Shown: positions 18,738 through 26,629 of the stretch, one piece after another
How the letters are laid out: each line of letters begins with the position of its first letter
Position numbering within the stretch: position 1 is the first letter of the stretch
Made by a program: the position numbers and the translations under genes
Notes under the pieces: model-generated
Databases searched by the model: none
Told to the model about the DNA's origin: nothing
Seen by the model: only the letters and a program-made list of their open reading frames with translations
Assembly (NCBI GenBank): GCA_902591645.1
Contig: CACJBM010000001.1
Location: 1 to 64,000, forward strand
Length of the DNA: 64,000 bases
Reading direction: 5' to 3'
From: an uncultured Verrucomicrobiota bacterium
GTDB lineage: Bacteria; Verrucomicrobiota; Verrucomicrobiae; Verrucomicrobiales; DEV007

Positions 18738-20075
18738 ATGATCAATTCAAACAGAAGGACATTTCTTCGAGGAGTCGGCGCTATGATGGCCCTGCCGACC
18801 CTCGAAAGTTTTGGAGCTGACTCATCGAATAAGGCATTCGGTCATCCCAATAACAGACTCGCCTATATTTATTTTCCTAACGGTTCCGCGACCGGTTCCT
18901 GGAAACCAAGGAAGGTCAGTGAGGATGGGAAACTACTGCAGTTGAATCAATGGATGGAACCTCTTGAGGACCACCGATCTGATCTTATCATTACTGGTAA
19001 GTTGTGGACTCCACGAGGGAACGGCCATGCGGCGGGAACGGCGACCTGGCTCACTGGAGGCTCTTATAATGGGCACAAAAATGATGCGGGCGGTATTTCA
19101 GTGGACCAGATAGCGGCTCGTCATTTCGGAAAGGATACTCCGCTCCCATCACTTGAACTGAGCACTGCGGGTCAGGGAAGTTTTTCAGGAAGCTTGCCGA
19201 GGAATTGCCTTTCCTGGGTAGATAGGGATGTGCCTGCTGCTCGTGAAACTGTTCCGAGGGCAGTCTTTGATAAGCTCTTCCGCAGGGCTGAAGAGGGGTT
19301 TCTTGATAGGAGCGTTATTGATCTGGTCAATGACCAGTCCAAATCGCTAAAGCGTAGGGCCAGTATTGCTGATGGTCGCAAGATTGATGAGTACCTAGAT
19401 GCGGTCCGTTCCATTGAGAGAAGATTTGAATTTGCCGAAAAAAATAGTCAAAGGATCGCAGCGGATAAGGCTTTAACGGATACACTCTCTAGACCCGATC
19501 CTGGGATCCCTTCAGATCATCAGGAGTACGTGCGACAAATGCTTGAACTGATGGCTCTGTCATTCTGGTCAGGTGCCACCAAGGTATCCTCATTCATGTT
19601 AGACCACGGTCAGAGTAACCGTTACTTTAATTTTATTTCTGGAGTCAAAGGGACCTGGCATGCTTTATCTCACTGGAAGGATTCCAGTGGTAAGACCGAG
19701 GACGATGACGGGATCACTTCGTGGGACGATGTGGGTACCAAGAAACAGATGTATAATGCGGTGACCCGTTGGCACCATGCGCAGTTAGCCTGGTTCCTTA
19801 GTAGGCTCAAAGGGCTCAAGGACAGTGATGGTGTCAGTGTCCTTGACCGTTCCATGATAATGTATGGATCAAGTATTGCTGATGGGCACGAACACGCGGA
19901 GAGGGACCTTCCTGTCCTGATGGCGGGCGGAGGAGCAGGACTCCTCAGGACCGGGAACTATTTGCGCCCCTCAAGAGACACTTCGATGTCCAGTCTTCAT
20001 CTTTCCTTATTAGAGAGAATGGGTGTTCCCGTGGATCGTTTTGCTGAGGCTAGAGAAGGCTTGGTAGGTATATAG
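18738..20075 (+). CDS. DUF1552 protein, partner of the DUF1592 cytochrome
   Basis: 445 aa. The N-terminus NRRTFLRGVGAMMALPTLES is Tat-like (twin Arg, then a hydrophobic stretch), pointing to export in folded form. Family phrases include LAYIYFPNGSATGSWKP, GNGHAAGTATWLTGG, SIERRFEFAEKN, LDHGQSNRYFNFI and MYGSSIADGHEHAERDLPVLMAGG. DUF1552 is related to DUF1501 and is thought to have an alkaline-phosphatase/sulfatase-like fold, but its activity is unknown. It begins 5 nt after the DUF1592 gene, so the two are almost certainly co-transcribed and probably form one extracytoplasmic system. Confidence 0.9.
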   Translation: MINSNRRTFLRGVGAMMALPTLESFGADSSNKAFGHPNNRLAYIYFPNGSATGSWKPRKVSEDGKLLQLNQWMEPLEDHRSDLIITGKLWTPRGNGHAAGTATWLTGGSYNGHKNDAGGISVDQIAARHFGKDTPLPSLELSTAGQGSFSGSLPRNCLSWVDRDVPAARETVPRAVFDKLFRRAEEGFLDRSVIDLVNDQSKSLKRRASIADGRKIDEYLDAVRSIERRFEFAEKNSQRIAADKALTDTLSRPDPGIPSDHQEYVRQMLELMALSFWSGATKVSSFMLDHGQSNRYFNFISGVKGTWHALSHWKDSSGKTEDDDGITSWDDVGTKKQMYNAVTRWHHAQLAWFLSRLKGLKDSDGVSVLDRSMIMYGSSIADGHEHAERDLPVLMAGGGAGLLRTGNYLRPSRDTSMSSLHLSLLERMGVPVDRFAEAREGLVGI

Positions 20076-20090
20076 AATAGAATTTATTCA

Positions 20091-21506
20091 CTATCCACCG
20101 ACGGCATTTTTCCATTCACCGCTCCTGATCCTCTCTATCAGGATAGCGATGAGGATAACCATTCCAAGAACGATCATTTGAGTCTCACTGCCTAATAGAA
20201 GAAGGTTCATGCCGTTCGTTATGACTGCGATAATGAAGGCCCCGATCAATGTTCCAAGTACTTTTCCTTTGCCCCCGAAAAGAGAAGTTCCCCCTACAAC
20301 GACCGCGGCGATAACCATAAGTTCATAAGTGACTCCATAATTCCCGGCTCCGCTCTGAAGTTGGGAAGCCATAACAATTCCACCGAGTCCGGCCGTGGCT
20401 CCGCAAATCGCATAGACAATAAGTTTGATTTTCTTAGGTGAAATTCCCGACATTCGTGAAGCTTCCGCGTTGGCACCGATCGCATAGATGTACCGCCCGA
20501 GTTGTGTCTTGTTCATCATGATGTGGGCAAGTGTATAGAGTATAATCATCAGGATAACGCAGTTAGGGATACCATAGCTGAGACCGTTTCCGAGCCATTG
20601 GAAGGTTGCCGGAACGTCACTAATTGTCTCGTTATTTGCGATCTTAAAGGCAATGCCTCTGAGTACTTGCATCATAGCGAGAGTTGCTATGAATGGCGGT
20701 ATCGAGAACTGACTAACCATAATTCCAGTGAAGGCTCCTGACAAAGTGCAGACTAGGACACCCGCTAAAGAGGCAATCAGAAAAACTGAAGTGCCAGCTT
20801 CGGCGGCGCCTCCCATTTTCTCAATGATGCTGGCTGCCACGACAGCAGAAAGAGCAATCATACTGCCCACGGACAAATCAATTCCTGCAGTGATGATGAC
20901 CATAGTCATTCCGATTGCGAGAATCGCGATCACTGCGATTTGGCTGGTGATGTTTCTCAAGTTAACGGGAGTCAGAAATACAGGCCACAGATAGGTCCGG
21001 GGTGCTATGAGTGTCGCTTTTTCTCCCCTGATGAGCGTATCATTAACGGCCATGGAGCTGGCTCGGATCACTTCTCTTTGTTCACCTAGAAAAGAGTCAA
21101 AGACAGGTAAATTTCTCATCGAAGCGGTAGTCGCTATTAAATCAATTTCTCCTGCTGCTAGGATCGCTTTTTTGATTTGTGGCGTATTCCCGACCGCTTT
21201 ACCAATGACTTTGATACCTTTAGAATTGAGTCCTTTTCCTAGAGAATCTACAAAATCTTCTCCTGACTTTCCTTTGCCGGCTGCAATGAAAATTCTTATT
21301 TCTTTAGGAAAATTTACGGAATCCTGTTCAGTTAGCTTAACTATATCATTGGTTAGCCCCTTGCCGGCCTTCGTTCCTTTAGGGCTCCTCTCCTTGATGG
21401 TTAAAATACTAAAAAGAATACAAAGGAGCACAAGCACGGCGGCCATGCCGTATTCGCCAGAGACAAAGCCAATTAACTTCCTGACTATTTTCCCGAACGC
21501 TGACAT
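20091..21506 (-). CDS. Ribose-type (CUT2) ABC transporter permease with inserted periplasmic domain
   Basis: 471 aa against about 320 for RbsC. The core from about residue 178 is unmistakable: LTPVNLRNITSQIAVIAIL, GMTMVIITAGIDLSVGSMIA, QFSIPPFIATLAMMQVLRGI, TQLGRYIYAIGANAEASRMS, VIAAVVVGGTSLFGGKGKVL and a terminal helix. The first membrane helix (MAAVLVLLCILFSILTI, residues 21-37) is separated from this core by about 140 residues with alpha/beta periodicity (IRIFIAAGKGKSGEDFVDSL, IDLIATTASM). If TM1 keeps its usual topology this region is extracytoplasmic. It is 47 nt downstream of the binding-protein gene. No ATPase or second permease gene is adjacent. The sugar is unknown. Confidence 0.88.
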   Translation of the reverse strand: MSAFGKIVRKLIGFVSGEYGMAAVLVLLCILFSILTIKERSPKGTKAGKGLTNDIVKLTEQDSVNFPKEIRIFIAAGKGKSGEDFVDSLGKGLNSKGIKVIGKAVGNTPQIKKAILAAGEIDLIATTASMRNLPVFDSFLGEQREVIRASSMAVNDTLIRGEKATLIAPRTYLWPVFLTPVNLRNITSQIAVIAILAIGMTMVIITAGIDLSVGSMIALSAVVAASIIEKMGGAAEAGTSVFLIASLAGVLVCTLSGAFTGIMVSQFSIPPFIATLAMMQVLRGIAFKIANNETISDVPATFQWLGNGLSYGIPNCVILMIILYTLAHIMMNKTQLGRYIYAIGANAEASRMSGISPKKIKLIVYAICGATAGLGGIVMASQLQSGAGNYGVTYELMVIAAVVVGGTSLFGGKGKVLGTLIGAFIIAVITNGMNLLLLGSETQMIVLGMVILIAILIERIRSGEWKNAVGG

Positions 21507-21553
21507 TCTTCTTACAAAGGCCGGGCCCGGAAGGCTTGGCTATTTGCGAGGTC

Positions 21554-22597
21554 TTAATTGGTTAGGCTGGCGTTATGAGCATCGATAACTTTCTTGAATC
21601 CTCTGACCCTCTCAATGCATGACTCTGCTGCCCGAAAATCAATGATAACGACCTTACCGCCCTTTTCACCAAGCGCTTCAATCATGGCCTGTCCAGCGAG
21701 TTCTCCTCCCTGGAAATTATCCGTGCCGACGTGGGACACGACTTGAGCGTCTGGAGCCTGTACTCGTACATCAAATGAGAAGACTGGAACATTTGCCTCA
21801 TTACATTCCTTAACGGAGGTTCCTATTGCTTTCGAATCTTTTGGGTTAACCGCAACAGCAACGACACCCCTAGCGAGAAAATCTTGGATTTGTTTTTTCT
21901 GTTTGGAAATGTCCATTTCACAGCCAAGATAAATTAGGTCGTAACCATGCTTGGTAGCTTCATCACGCATGCTTTCTTCAATGACCTTGAAAAATGGATT
22001 GGCAATATTCATGCAGGTAGCACCTATCAGGCCACGGGATTTTTTTTCTGATTGGCCGCCTTGAGCCTCTTTCTCCGATTCGCCTTCTTTAGCCTCTTTC
22101 TCCGATTCGTTATCGGCTTCAGCTGTTTCCTTGGTATAGAGTGTAGCCGGGATATCAAAGTTAGCGGGGACCTCTTCTCCGCTAAGGTAGGAGACGATGG
22201 CTTTGATGGTTTCACGACCGATCTGATCCGGGTGCTGTATCGGATCCGCGTAAATCTTTCCTTCTTTGATAGCTTTTTTTCCTGCCGGCATTCCATCAAA
22301 AGCGATCACGGTGACTTGTTCTAGTTTTCCTGCCTTTTCGAGAGCTCCGACAGCACCAAGTCCACTAGGATCATTAATTGCAAAGATACCTCTCATGTCG
22401 GGGACTTGCTGTAGAGCATCCTCTGCTGCCTTAAATCCTTTGTCCCTCAATCCATCACCAGGAATTTCTGCGACGATTTCAATTTTTCCAGATTCTCCGC
22501 CACCTTGTGCTTCTTTGCCCTTATTCGTTTGTTTGCCGCAGCCGATCAAAGCGATCGAGAAGAGGAAGATAAATAATTGTTGGATGAATCTTTTCAT
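21554..22597 (-). CDS. Circularly permuted ribose-family sugar-binding lipoprotein
   Basis: 347 aa lipoprotein (lipobox IALIGC, lipidated Cys20). Compared with E. coli RbsB, the halves are in swapped order. Residues 38-157 match the C-terminal half (FAINDPSGLGAVGAL for RbsB FAQNDEMALGALRAL; AFDGMPAGKKAI for GFDGTPDGEKAV; HPDQIGRE). Residues 158-188 are a charged linker with a 9-aa tandem repeat. Residues 189-347 match the N-terminal half (MNIANPFFKVIEESM, VAVNPKDSKAIGTSV, VVSHVGTDNFQGGELAG, ERVRGFKKVIDAHNA). All secondary-structure elements of a Peripla_BP_4 fold appear to be present. It lies upstream of the permease and is presumably its ligand-binding partner. The frame is uninterrupted, so this is not a pseudogene. 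Ligand unknown, probably a pentose or related sugar. Confidence 0.9.
   Translation of the reverse strand: MKRFIQQLFIFLFSIALIGCGKQTNKGKEAQGGGESGKIEIVAEIPGDGLRDKGFKAAEDALQQVPDMRGIFAINDPSGLGAVGALEKAGKLEQVTVIAFDGMPAGKKAIKEGKIYADPIQHPDQIGRETIKAIVSYLSGEEVPANFDIPATLYTKETAEADNESEKEAKEGESEKEAQGGQSEKKSRGLIGATCMNIANPFFKVIEESMRDEATKHGYDLIYLGCEMDISKQKKQIQDFLARGVVAVAVNPKDSKAIGTSVKECNEANVPVFSFDVRVQAPDAQVVSHVGTDNFQGGELAGQAMIEALGEKGGKVVIIDFRAAESCIERVRGFKKVIDAHNASLTN
22055..22108 (-). repeat. 27-bp tandem repeat (2 copies) in the lobe linker of the permuted binding protein
   Basis: Two 27-bp units at 22082-22108 and 22055-22081 (minus strand) encode ESEKEAKEG and ESEKEAQGG; a degenerate third start (QSEKK) follows. 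The KEAQGG of the second unit recurs at residues 28-33, just after the lipidated N-terminus, consistent with both linkers descending from one ancestral lipoprotein linker. Confidence 0.85.
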
Positions 22598-22694
22598 GTC
22601 GTGAGTAATGAGTTTAACCTTACATTTATCCTAGAGAGCTGATGATAAAACAAACAAAAAGCGCTCCTAATCCTTCAGCCTATATTAATTAGTT

Positions 22695-23498
22695 ATGAGA
22701 ATTTCAGTTTATTTTCTTCTTTTTTCTTTGTTTGTAGCCAATTCCTATTGTGAGGAAAACAATATAAAAAAAAGCCAGTGGCATGGATTTGATCGGCAGG
22801 ACTTTAATTCGGATGGTTTAAAATGTATTTTGGTGATTCCTGACTCCCCAGCAAAGGGTTCACCTTGGGTCTGGCGGGCCCGTTTTTTCGGTCACCAGCC
22901 TCAGGCTGATATTGAACTACTGAAGAAAGGTTTTCATATTGCTTATTGTGACGTGGCGGGCCTCTTCGGTAATGAAGTGGCCGTGGACCGGTGGGATCGA
23001 TTTTATAATATCTTGACCGAGGATCGGGGCCTTTCAAAGAGGCCAGCACTTGAGGGAATGAGTCGAGGAGGCCTTATCATTTACAACTGGGCATCTAAAA
23101 ACCCTAAAAAAGTTTCATGTATTTATGGTGATGCTCCTGTCTGCAATATTCGTAGCTGGCCCGGAGGCAAGGGGAAAGGAAAAGGAGGTGGCAGAACTTG
23201 GAAATCAGCGCTCAAGGCTCATGGCATTACTGATGAAGAATCAGTCAAAGCCGAGGTCAGCCCAATTCATAAACTCAAACCCATTGCCCAGGCTCGTGTC
23301 CCCATTCTTCATGTTGTGGGTGCCGCTGATAAGGTCGTTCCGGTAGAGGAGAACAGTGCTATCATTGAGAAGCGGTACCGTGATCTTGGTGGATCGATTA
23401 GGGTCATTTCAAAGCCCGGCATCGGGCACCACCCTCATGCTCTGAAGGATCCGAAGCCGATCGTGGACTTTATCCTAAAGCACAGCTTAAAGGATTAG
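22695..23498 (+). CDS. Secreted alpha/beta-hydrolase
   Basis: 267 aa with signal peptide ISVYFLLFSLFVANSYC; the Cys at its end sits at the cleavage site but the lipobox is poor. The catalytic triad is readable: nucleophile elbow LEGMSRGGLIIYNWA, acid in VVGAADKVVPVEEN, histidine in GIGHHPHALKDP. The nucleophile context and the phrases VWRARFFGHQPQADI and HIAYCDVAGLFG match a group of PVC secreted hydrolases annotated as esterases or peptidases; the substrate is not known. It is divergent from the binding-protein gene (97-nt shared upstream region), so the two might share regulation. Its 3' end overlaps the convergent MFS gene by 4 nt. Confidence 0.8.
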   Translation: MRISVYFLLFSLFVANSYCEENNIKKSQWHGFDRQDFNSDGLKCILVIPDSPAKGSPWVWRARFFGHQPQADIELLKKGFHIAYCDVAGLFGNEVAVDRWDRFYNILTEDRGLSKRPALEGMSRGGLIIYNWASKNPKKVSCIYGDAPVCNIRSWPGGKGKGKGGGRTWKSALKAHGITDEESVKAEVSPIHKLKPIAQARVPILHVVGAADKVVPVEENSAIIEKRYRDLGGSIRVISKPGIGHHPHALKDPKPIVDFILKHSLKD

Positions 23499-24697
23499 CT
23501 TTGCGTTTCTTTCTGACTCCTCTTGAGTTCAGGTAGAAGAACTACCGATGCTAGAAAGATTAATATTGCACTAAAAATAGCAACACCGTCACCGAAGTTG
23601 CGGAGAAGAAAGAACCCAATGATTGGAGCGGCGACTCCGCGAAGCCCAGTCGTGAATGTATGAATGGACATATATTCTGCGGTGTGTTCGGGAGGAGCAA
23701 TCTTAGTTACCCAGAGCATCCAGGCAATACTTCCCCCAGCAAATGCTAGTCCCTGAAGGCCAGTACCAATGGCAATGACCCAGAAAGATTGACCATAGAA
23801 AACGACTAGGATTGCTGCGCAGAAGAGTACGTTCAATATGATTCTTAAGAGATAAAAGTTCATTCGATCAAAGAGCCAACCCCAATGATAAGTGAAGGCT
23901 ATTTTAACTCCCTGAGGGATAATGAAAGTTAATAGAGTGACCTGAAAAGCAGTGAACCCATTCCCGTAATCACTGTTCGCAAAATATTCGGTCCAAATTT
24001 TAAGTGCGGTCAGGTTACCGAGTCCCATTAGCATCCAAGAAATGATAAGGGTCCGGAACTGCTTGTCCTTTTTGAGCCACTTGAAAGCAGAGAAAGGGTT
24101 AGTGCTTCCTTTTGCTGTTTTAACTTTGGGCATGACCCACATGGCCAAGCCGTTGAGTGACGCGGCGATTGCAAAGACCCAAAGGAGAGGTTTAAAATTG
24201 TTAATGTCCGAATCGATCCATTCGCCTGCCTTCCAGGCAAATGCGATTCCAATTAGTCCACGGAAAACAGACGCCGTGGCAACGATTTTGCCCCTCTTAG
24301 ATTCAGGTAAATTGCCCTGATATATTTGAGTCAGAACAGGAAGGGATAGCATCAGGATAAAAAATCCGAAACCAAGTCCGATCATGTAATGCAGTAGGGA
24401 ATCTGAAAAAATGGCAGCGAAGGCAATACCGGCCGCGCCTAAAAAATTAAAGATTGCTGCTGCATGAGTGGCCTGGCAATTTAACCGCCTGATCAGTGGC
24501 ACAACGATGAAAGTGGCGATGAGGCCGGCCTCGGAGATTGCCAGAAGTAATGCCTTTTGCCAGTCACTCGCATCGTAGTATTTGAGTGCTACGAGTCCTG
24601 CCAGAGGAACAAAGAGAAACTCGAGTATTCCCATTGGCCCGGCCCGAAGTATTTCAATTAAGAAAGTCTTTTGTGTGGTCTTCGGGTCCGGATTCAT
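23495..24697 (-). CDS. MFS transporter
   Basis: 400 aa with about twelve hydrophobic segments (for example GILEFLFVPLAGLVALKYY, LIATFIVVPLIRRL, MLMGLGNLTALKIWTEYF, GLQGLAFAGGSIAWMLWV, GVAIFSAILIFLASVVLLPE). The layout of two six-helix halves with a central hydrophilic loop (KTAKGSTNPFSAFKWLKK) fits the major facilitator superfamily. The conserved loop with RG.I can be seen at SKRGKIVATASVFRGLIGI. Substrate cannot be read. It converges on the hydrolase gene with a 4-nt overlap and lies 51 nt downstream of the CPBP protease gene on the same strand. Confidence 0.8.
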   Translation of the reverse strand: MNPDPKTTQKTFLIEILRAGPMGILEFLFVPLAGLVALKYYDASDWQKALLLAISEAGLIATFIVVPLIRRLNCQATHAAAIFNFLGAAGIAFAAIFSDSLLHYMIGLGFGFFILMLSLPVLTQIYQGNLPESKRGKIVATASVFRGLIGIAFAWKAGEWIDSDINNFKPLLWVFAIAASLNGLAMWVMPKVKTAKGSTNPFSAFKWLKKDKQFRTLIISWMLMGLGNLTALKIWTEYFANSDYGNGFTAFQVTLLTFIIPQGVKIAFTYHWGWLFDRMNFYLLRIILNVLFCAAILVVFYGQSFWVIAIGTGLQGLAFAGGSIAWMLWVTKIAPPEHTAEYMSIHTFTTGLRGVAAPIIGFFLLRNFGDGVAIFSAILIFLASVVLLPELKRSQKETQS

Positions 24698-24748
24698 TAA
24701 TAGCGCAGGGCTATTAAACGAACACGTTGCTGACGGAAGTCAAAGGAT

Positions 24749-25450
24749 TCAATAAACTATCATGTAATATCCGACGCTCATGAGCCCTGCATCTACCAAG
24801 GCGTGGCTGACCCAGGCCCCGATTAACGTTTTTTGGCGCTGATAGAGTAGGCTCCAGAAAAATCCTCCGACTCCTACGCATGCACTGAAAAAGAGGGCCC
24901 AAGGCAGTTCAAAGAACTGCATCATCACGACCACGTGATGGAGGGTGAAGGTGAATGCGGCTAAGAAGTGGGCCATTCTAATTGAAACCACTTCACGCAA
25001 ATTTCCATAAACGAACCATCTCCAGTAATATTCCTCGAGGAGTGAATGAAAGATACTGATTAAGGCTCCGAATAGAATGAAATGATTAATGATCCCGAGG
25101 TCTTTTGATTTTTTCTGAATCAAGGGAGCGGCCTCTTTTACTATATCTCCTATCGGCGTTATCATTAACAAGCCGATCGTGGCGAGGATCGGTAAGCCGA
25201 TCATTAGTCCGAGAGGCACTGACTTGAGGTGCTCTTTGTAGGATCTGAAATTAATGCGGATGGGCCTCTTTAAGATGAAGAGCGTTGCGATGAGTGGCCA
25301 GACTAGAGTAAAAAATTTAACGGATCCATAGAGGACCTGAGCAAAGGGCGAGTCGCCGAGCCAGACAAAGTACCCGAGCGCGGCGATTCCCGGTAAAAAC
25401 ATTGCGGGCAGAAGGATAGCCCACATCTTTCGACGGTTTAGAGGTTCCAT
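24749..25450 (-). CDS. CPBP-family (CAAX-type) intramembrane metalloprotease
   Basis: 233 aa, multi-pass membrane protein. The three family motifs are present: the glutamate pair in HSLLEEYYWRWFVYG (EExxxR type, about residue 135), a first His in FTLHHVVVM (about 165), and HALVDAGLM near the C-terminus (about 215). Hydrophobic segments include ILLPAMFLPGIAALGYFVW, LGLMIGLPILATIGLLMITP and FFSACVGVGGFFWSLLY. Bacterial members process or protect membrane proteins and peptides; the role of this one is unknown. It could be co-transcribed with the downstream MFS gene. Confidence 0.85.
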   Translation of the reverse strand: MEPLNRRKMWAILLPAMFLPGIAALGYFVWLGDSPFAQVLYGSVKFFTLVWPLIATLFILKRPIRINFRSYKEHLKSVPLGLMIGLPILATIGLLMITPIGDIVKEAAPLIQKKSKDLGIINHFILFGALISIFHSLLEEYYWRWFVYGNLREVVSIRMAHFLAAFTFTLHHVVVMMQFFELPWALFFSACVGVGGFFWSLLYQRQKTLIGAWVSHALVDAGLMSVGYYMIVY

Positions 25451-25664
25451 TTACCTAAAAGTATAATATGAGTTTGCCCTTTGAGCCTAATTGAAATAAT
25501 TGCGGTTTATAATCATTCTTATCGATGTTTTCCTTTGTCCCTTTGAAATGCAATTTTTACCTAGGAATGTCTTATATTATTGAGGAATGAATATATTCGA
25601 TTCGACTAGCTTTTCATTATGTCCCGTTGAATGAATCTTAGAGTCGTGCAATGTTTCGTGAGAC

Positions 25665-25739
25665 GTCCTCGTAGTTCAACGGATAGAACAAGGCTCTCCT
25701 AAAGCTTAGATGCAGGTTCGATTCCTGCCGAGGACGCCA
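25665..25739 (+). tRNA. tRNA-Arg, anticodon CCU
   Basis: A full cloverleaf can be folded by hand: acceptor stem GTCCTCG with CGAGGAC (7 perfect pairs), D stem GTTC/GAAC, anticodon stem AGGCT/AGCTT around loop CTCCTAA (anticodon CCT, reads AGG), T stem GCAGG/CCTGC with loop TTCGATT, discriminator G and an encoded CCA (25737-25739). The next gene starts only 11 nt later, so the two may share a transcript. No integrase or repeated tRNA 3' end is visible nearby. The 214 nt before it are AT-rich and hold only an unassigned promoter region. Confidence 0.96.
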
Positions 25740-25750
25740 GAAAACTGCTC

Positions 25751-26626
25751 ATGAGGATTCTTCATTTTAGCGACATACACTTCTGGAGAATTCAGATAGG
25801 ACCAGACCCTTATTACCCGAAGAGGTCTCTAGGTTTGTTGAATCTCATTTTTTCTAGAAGGAAACACTTTCCACGATCTCTGGCTGATAAAGCAATCAAA
25901 GCAATGCTTCAAGAAGAAGCTGATACGGTTCTTTTTTCTGGTGACCTGACTACGACCTCGTTAGATAGTGAATTTAGGGAGGCTGCCGATGCATTTAGTC
26001 CACTCTATGAAAAGTGGGATGATAACTTAATAGTTATCCCTGGTAATCACGATCGTTACACTCCTAAGAGTGTTAAAGCAAAGCTCTACGAGAAGTACTT
26101 TCCCCGCGCTTTTGCAGGGTCAGGGGACCGGGTATTTTCAAAGATACTCAGTGATGATGTTTGCGTCATTGGATTTGATTCTTCAAAGCCTTTCATGCTG
26201 CGATCGAATGGAGATTTTACTTTGGAATTGAAGGAAGAGCTTGATGCTGAGTTTGAGAAAATTAAGCAATTGCACAAACATATCATCCTGATGGGGCACT
26301 TCCCGTATTCTTATCCTTCTGAGGTTCCGTCGAAGTTCCATCATAAACTTCTTGGCGAGGAGTTATTAGCGGAACTCATTTCTAGGCATAATCCAATTGC
26401 TTATCTGCACGGACATAAGCATGTGAGATGGTGTTTAAGGGACGCAGTTACACCGGAAACGCTTTGCATTAATGCTGGGCCATCCGGCATGTCATCTAGT
26501 GATCCTGATAAGCACGCAGGTTGGATGATTTTTGATGTGACCAAATCTGGCAGCATTAATCAACTCATCAAGGTTCACCTTTCTAAGGATGGAGAACCGG
26601 TTCGGGAAACTGTAGATCTGAGTTGA
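25751..26626 (+). CDS. Metallophosphoesterase (calcineurin-like)
   Basis: 291 aa, soluble, no signal peptide. The five metal-binding blocks of the fold are in order: ILHFSDIHFW (residues 3-12), VLFSGDLTT (about 60), VIPGNHDRYTP (about 95), ILMGHFPYSYP (about 180) and YLHGHKHVRW (about 220). These give a dinuclear metal site as in cyclic-nucleotide phosphodiesterases and other phosphohydrolases. Substrate unknown. ATG at 25751 is 11 nt after the tRNA. It converges on the isomerase-like gene, with 3 nt between the stops. Confidence 0.9.
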   Translation: MRILHFSDIHFWRIQIGPDPYYPKRSLGLLNLIFSRRKHFPRSLADKAIKAMLQEEADTVLFSGDLTTTSLDSEFREAADAFSPLYEKWDDNLIVIPGNHDRYTPKSVKAKLYEKYFPRAFAGSGDRVFSKILSDDVCVIGFDSSKPFMLRSNGDFTLELKEELDAEFEKIKQLHKHIILMGHFPYSYPSEVPSKFHHKLLGEELLAELISRHNPIAYLHGHKHVRWCLRDAVTPETLCINAGPSGMSSSDPDKHAGWMIFDVTKSGSINQLIKVHLSKDGEPVRETVDLS

Positions 26627-26629
26627 GTA

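Noticed and set aside
25665..25739. tRNA-Arg as an integration site for a mobile island
   Set aside because: No integrase gene and no second copy of the tRNA 3' end were seen in the window; the downstream genes look like ordinary chromosomal genes.
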